From an uncultured Clostridia bacterium (GTDB taxonomy: Bacteria > Bacillota > Clostridia > Oscillospirales > Ruminococcaceae): 9,016 nt of DNA. A model generated the notes under the pieces. It did not search any database and was not told the origin of the DNA. It saw only the letters and a list, made by a program, of their open reading frames with translations. This document shows, one piece after another, positions 6,277 to 9,016 of the stretch (the first letter of the stretch is position 1; every line of letters begins with the position of its first letter). Position numbers and translations under genes: made by a program. The stretch is taken from contig CAMVBT010000081.1 in assembly GCA_947165805.1 (NCBI GenBank), positions 1-9,016 on the forward strand. Reading direction: 5' to 3'.

Positions 6277-7586
6277 AGATACCGAAGCGCATAGCCTCGG
6301 CTGTGATAAACTCCCTCAAAGGCGGGGTTGTTCCGCGCACGGGGCTGCCGTACATAACCGTGGGCAGGGAAAACGAGATAAACGCGCTGCTGCACGACGT
6401 TGACATCATCGCGGACGGCGGCGCGTCGTTCCGCTTCATCGTCGGCAAGTACGGCAGCGGCAAGAGCTTCCTGCTCCAGACGATAAGAAGCCATGTAATG
6501 GACAGGGGTTTCGTGGTCGTGGACGCCGACCTGTCGCCGGAGCGGCGGCTGCAAGGCACAAAAGGTCAGGGTCTCGCGACCTACAAGGAGCTAATCCGCA
6601 ATATGTCCACCAAGACCTGCCCGGACGGCGGAGCTCTCACGCTGATACTCGACCGCTGGATAAGCGGCGTGCAGTCGGAGACTGCTGCGGAGAGCGGGCT
6701 TGAAGCCGACTCTCCCGGATTTGCGAAAGCCGTGGAGAAGAAGATATACACCGTGATAAGCTCGCTGAACGAAATGGTGCACGGCTTTGATTTCGCGCGG
6801 CTGCTTACGGTCTACTGCCGTGCCTGCGCCGACGGGAACGACGAGGATAAGGCGAAAGTCGCGAAGTGGTTCCGCGGCGAGTACGCGACCAAGACCGACG
6901 CAAAGGCGGAGCTCGGCGTTAATATCATAGTCACCGACGACGACTGGTACGAGTATATCAAGCTGTTCGCGGCGTTCCTGAAAATGGCGGGCTACAGCGG
7001 GCTGCTGGTGCTGATAGACGAGCTTGTGAATATATATAAGATACCGAATTCCATAACACGGCAGTATAACTATGAAAAGATACTGACGATGTACAACGAT
7101 ACATTGCAGGGCAAGGCGAAGCATCTCGGCATCATTATGGGCGGCACTCCGCAGTGCATCGAGGACACGCGGCGCGGAGTGTACAGTTATGAGGCGCTGC
7201 GGTCGCGGCTCGCGGAGGGGCGCTTCGGGCGCGAGGGCATAAAGGATATGCTTGCTCCCGTGATACATCTTGTGCCGCTCACATACGAGGAAATGCTGGT
7301 GCTGACCGAAAAGCTCGCGGACATACACGCCCAGCTCTTCGGCTATGAACAGCGCATCACGCAGGACGATATGATAGCGTTCATAAAGACCGAGTTCGGC
7401 AGGATAGGCGCCGATACGCACATCACCCCGCGCGAGGTCATACGCGACTTCATAGAGCTGCTTGATATTGTTTATCAGAATCCCGATATCAATATCACGG
7501 AGTTCATCGGCTCCGGCGGTTTGCAGTTCTCCGCCCCCGGCGGCGACGACGATGACAGCGGCGAGTTCGCCGAGTTTGAGGTCTAA
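6273..7586 (+). CDS. DUF2791/BrxD-like P-loop ATPase
   Basis: A 437-aa AAA-like (ORC/Cdc6-type) ATPase. A 'GREnE' entry motif is at 31-35 and Walker A GKYGSGKS at 58-65. Walker B LLVLIDEL is at 244-251 with Asp249 and Glu250. A sensor-like segment GIIMGGTPQCIED is at 286-298, followed by RRGVYSYEALRSRL at 300-313. That GGTP...RRGxYSYEALRSRL block is typical of DUF2791, the family that includes BREX protein BrxD. The C-terminal part, with TPREVIRDFIELLDI (385-399), would be a winged-helix-like region, ending in an acidic tail (423-437). All ATP-binding and hydrolysis residues are intact. It likely loads or controls the helicase encoded next, on DNA. The start overlaps the upstream stop by 4 nt and has only a distant AAGG, so translation is coupled. 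Length is normal for the family. Confidence 0.9.
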   Translation: MKIPKRIASAVINSLKGGVVPRTGLPYITVGRENEINALLHDVDIIADGGASFRFIVGKYGSGKSFLLQTIRSHVMDRGFVVVDADLSPERRLQGTKGQGLATYKELIRNMSTKTCPDGGALTLILDRWISGVQSETAAESGLEADSPGFAKAVEKKIYTVISSLNEMVHGFDFARLLTVYCRACADGNDEDKAKVAKWFRGEYATKTDAKAELGVNIIVTDDDWYEYIKLFAAFLKMAGYSGLLVLIDELVNIYKIPNSITRQYNYEKILTMYNDTLQGKAKHLGIIMGGTPQCIEDTRRGVYSYEALRSRLAEGRFGREGIKDMLAPVIHLVPLTYEEMLVLTEKLADIHAQLFGYEQRITQDDMIAFIKTEFGRIGADTHITPREVIRDFIELLDIVYQNPDINITEFIGSGGLQFSAPGGDDDDSGEFAEFEV

Positions 7587-7597
7587 TTTGAGTAAAA

Positions 7598-9016
7598 ATG
7601 AGTATTTTTGAGAGATACGCGCCCTTCGTGCAGGATTTCATATACAGAAATAACTGGGAGTCCCTGCGCGCGATACAGACCGCCGCCGGCGACGGCATTT
7701 TCAATACCGACGATAATGTGCTCCTGTCCGCGTCTACCGCCTCCGGCAAGACAGAAGCCGCTTTCTTTCCCATTCTCACCCTGTTCTCCGAGGATATGCC
7801 GAAGTCCGTCGGCGCAATATACATAGGACCGTTGAAAGCGCTGATAAACGACCAGTTCACGCGGCTCAACGACCTGTGCGCCGAGGCGGATATACCCGTG
7901 TGGCACTGGCACGGCGATGTCTCGCAGTCCCATAAGGCGAAGATGATGAAGAAGCCCTCGGGAATATTACAGATAACGCCCGAGTCGCTCGAAGCCATGC
8001 TTATCCGCAAGCACTCGGCTATCCCGAAGCTGTTCGGAGACCTGCGCTTCATCGTTATCGACGAGATCCATTCCCTGATGCGCGGCGACCGCGGAGGTCA
8101 GACTATCTGCCTTATCGAGCGCCTGTCGAAGCTCGCGGGAATAAACCCGCGCCGCATCGGGCTGTCCGCTACGATAGGCGACCTTGAGGCGGCGGGCGAG
8201 TTCCTCTCCTACGGCTCCGGGCGAAGGACGTTCATACCGAGGATAGAAGCCAAGGGCATGAAATGGCGGCTCTCAATGGAGCACTTCTACATTTCGGACG
8301 TTCAGGCATCGGAGGGCAGGGAAAAGCTCGAAGCTCTGCCGCTGCCGGAAGCTCCCACTGATACAGCCCCCAAGCACGCCGACCCCGGCATGGGCTATAT
8401 CTTCGAGCATACCAAGGACAAGAAATGCCTGATATTCGTGAACTCCCGCGAGGAATGTGAGGCTGTGACAACGACCCTGCGCTCCTACTGCGAGGCAAAT
8501 CACGAGCGCGACAGATTTCTGATACACCACGGCAACCTGTCCGCTTCCTACCGCGAGACTGCCGAAGCGGCTATGAAGGACGAGGACGTGTTCATGACCA
8601 CCGTGACGACTGCCACGCTTGAACTCGGCATCGATATCGGGCGGCTGGAAAGGGCGTTCCAGATAGACGCGCCGTTCACGGTGTCGTCGTTTTTGCAGCG
8701 CATGGGGCGCACCGGACGCAGGGAGCTCCCGCCTGAGATGTGGTTCGTTATGCGTGAGGAAATGCCAGAACCGCGCACGATGATGCCCGAGACCGTACCG
8801 TGGAAGCTGATACAGGGCATAGCGCTCGTGCAGGTGTACCTCGAGGAGCGCTGGGTCGAGCCTCCGAAGCTCGACAGGCTCCCGTACAGCCTGCTGTATC
8901 ACCAGACGATGAGCACGCTTGCTTCATGCGGGGAGCTGACGGCGGCGGAGCTTGCGCAGCGCGTGCTGACGCTGAAATATTTTCACAGGATAACGCAGGA
9001 CGATTATAAGATACTT
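7598..9016 (+). CDS. Lhr/BrxHII-like superfamily II DNA helicase (3' end outside window)
   Basis: The first 473 residues are in the window and the frame stays open to its last base. All helicase motifs are present in order: Gln27 as a Q-motif candidate, motif I STASGKT at 46-52, Ia PLKALINDQ at 78-86, II DEIH at 155-158, III SAT at 190-192, IV LIFVNS at 278-283, then HHGNLS at 310-315, V TATLELGIDIG at 338-348, and VI QRMGRTGR at 367-374. The DEIH box, HGNLS and LGIDIG patterns point to the Lhr-like 3'-5' helicases that include BREX-associated BrxHII. Both RecA lobes are complete; the C-terminal extension, which would separate Lhr, BrxHII and DUF1998-type helicases, is cut off. It starts 11 nt after the ATPase stop. 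An in-frame stop at 7589-7591 leaves ATG 7598 as the only plausible start, although no good SD lies before it, so coupling to the upstream gene is likely. Confidence 0.9.
   Translation, partial: MSIFERYAPFVQDFIYRNNWESLRAIQTAAGDGIFNTDDNVLLSASTASGKTEAAFFPILTLFSEDMPKSVGAIYIGPLKALINDQFTRLNDLCAEADIPVWHWHGDVSQSHKAKMMKKPSGILQITPESLEAMLIRKHSAIPKLFGDLRFIVIDEIHSLMRGDRGGQTICLIERLSKLAGINPRRIGLSATIGDLEAAGEFLSYGSGRRTFIPRIEAKGMKWRLSMEHFYISDVQASEGREKLEALPLPEAPTDTAPKHADPGMGYIFEHTKDKKCLIFVNSREECEAVTTTLRSYCEANHERDRFLIHHGNLSASYRETAEAAMKDEDVFMTTVTTATLELGIDIGRLERAFQIDAPFTVSSFLQRMGRTGRRELPPEMWFVMREEMPEPRTMMPETVPWKLIQGIALVQVYLEERWVEPPKLDRLPYSLLYHQTMSTLASCGELTAAELAQRVLTLKYFHRITQDDYKIL

Noticed and set aside
4777..9016. 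Complete BREX or DISARM system
   Set aside because: Only BrxD-like and BrxHII-like accessory families are seen. No PglZ, BrxC, methyltransferase of the PglX type, BrxL or DrmA/DrmB is present in the window.

Overview
The window looks like chromosomal DNA of a moderately GC-rich gut-type Bacillota, most likely an Oscillospirales/Ruminococcus-like genome. The grounds are consensus sigma-A-type promoters, strong Gram-positive Shine-Dalgarno (SD) sites, heavy use of ATA for isoleucine beside GC-rich codons, and the protein families present. The taxonomic call is inference. Seven protein genes are supported: six complete and one running off the right edge. No tRNA, rRNA, CRISPR array or transposase is visible.

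Left part (1-2400). A divergent promoter pair at 43-114 drives an unseen gene leftwards and a 480-aa double methyltransferase rightwards (148-1590). The methyltransferase has two SAM-dependent domains in one chain, separated by a two-helix membrane hairpin. A weak terminator follows, then a second promoter and a 194-aa protein (1782-2366) that aligns with a bacterial von Willebrand A (vWA) family but has altered all three metal-binding (MIDAS) loops. A perfect 20-bp palindrome with a T tract (2381-2406) ends this gene and the convergent one.

Middle part (2405-4661, minus strand). A two-gene operon runs from a consensus promoter at 4633-4661: a membrane-anchored S41-family peptidase (4490-3009), then 4 nt later a four-helix membrane protein with a charged tail (3004-2405). 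The peptidase leader carries a short repeated sequence that supplies an SD site to each of two in-frame start codons. Part of the same repeat also sits directly after the methyltransferase stop codon.

Right part (4711-9016, plus strand). A consensus promoter starts a compact operon: a TerB-N/TerB-C protein (4777-6276), a DUF2791/BrxD-like P-loop ATPase overlapping it by 4 nt (6273-7586), and an Lhr/BrxHII-like superfamily II helicase (7598 to beyond 9016). This is the most interesting locus. The ATPase and helicase resemble accessory parts of BREX phage-defence systems, but here they are tied to a Ter-type protein, and no BREX core gene (PglZ, BrxC, PglX, BrxL) is seen in the window. A DNA-acting defence or stress module is the best reading; its mechanism is not known from this sequence.
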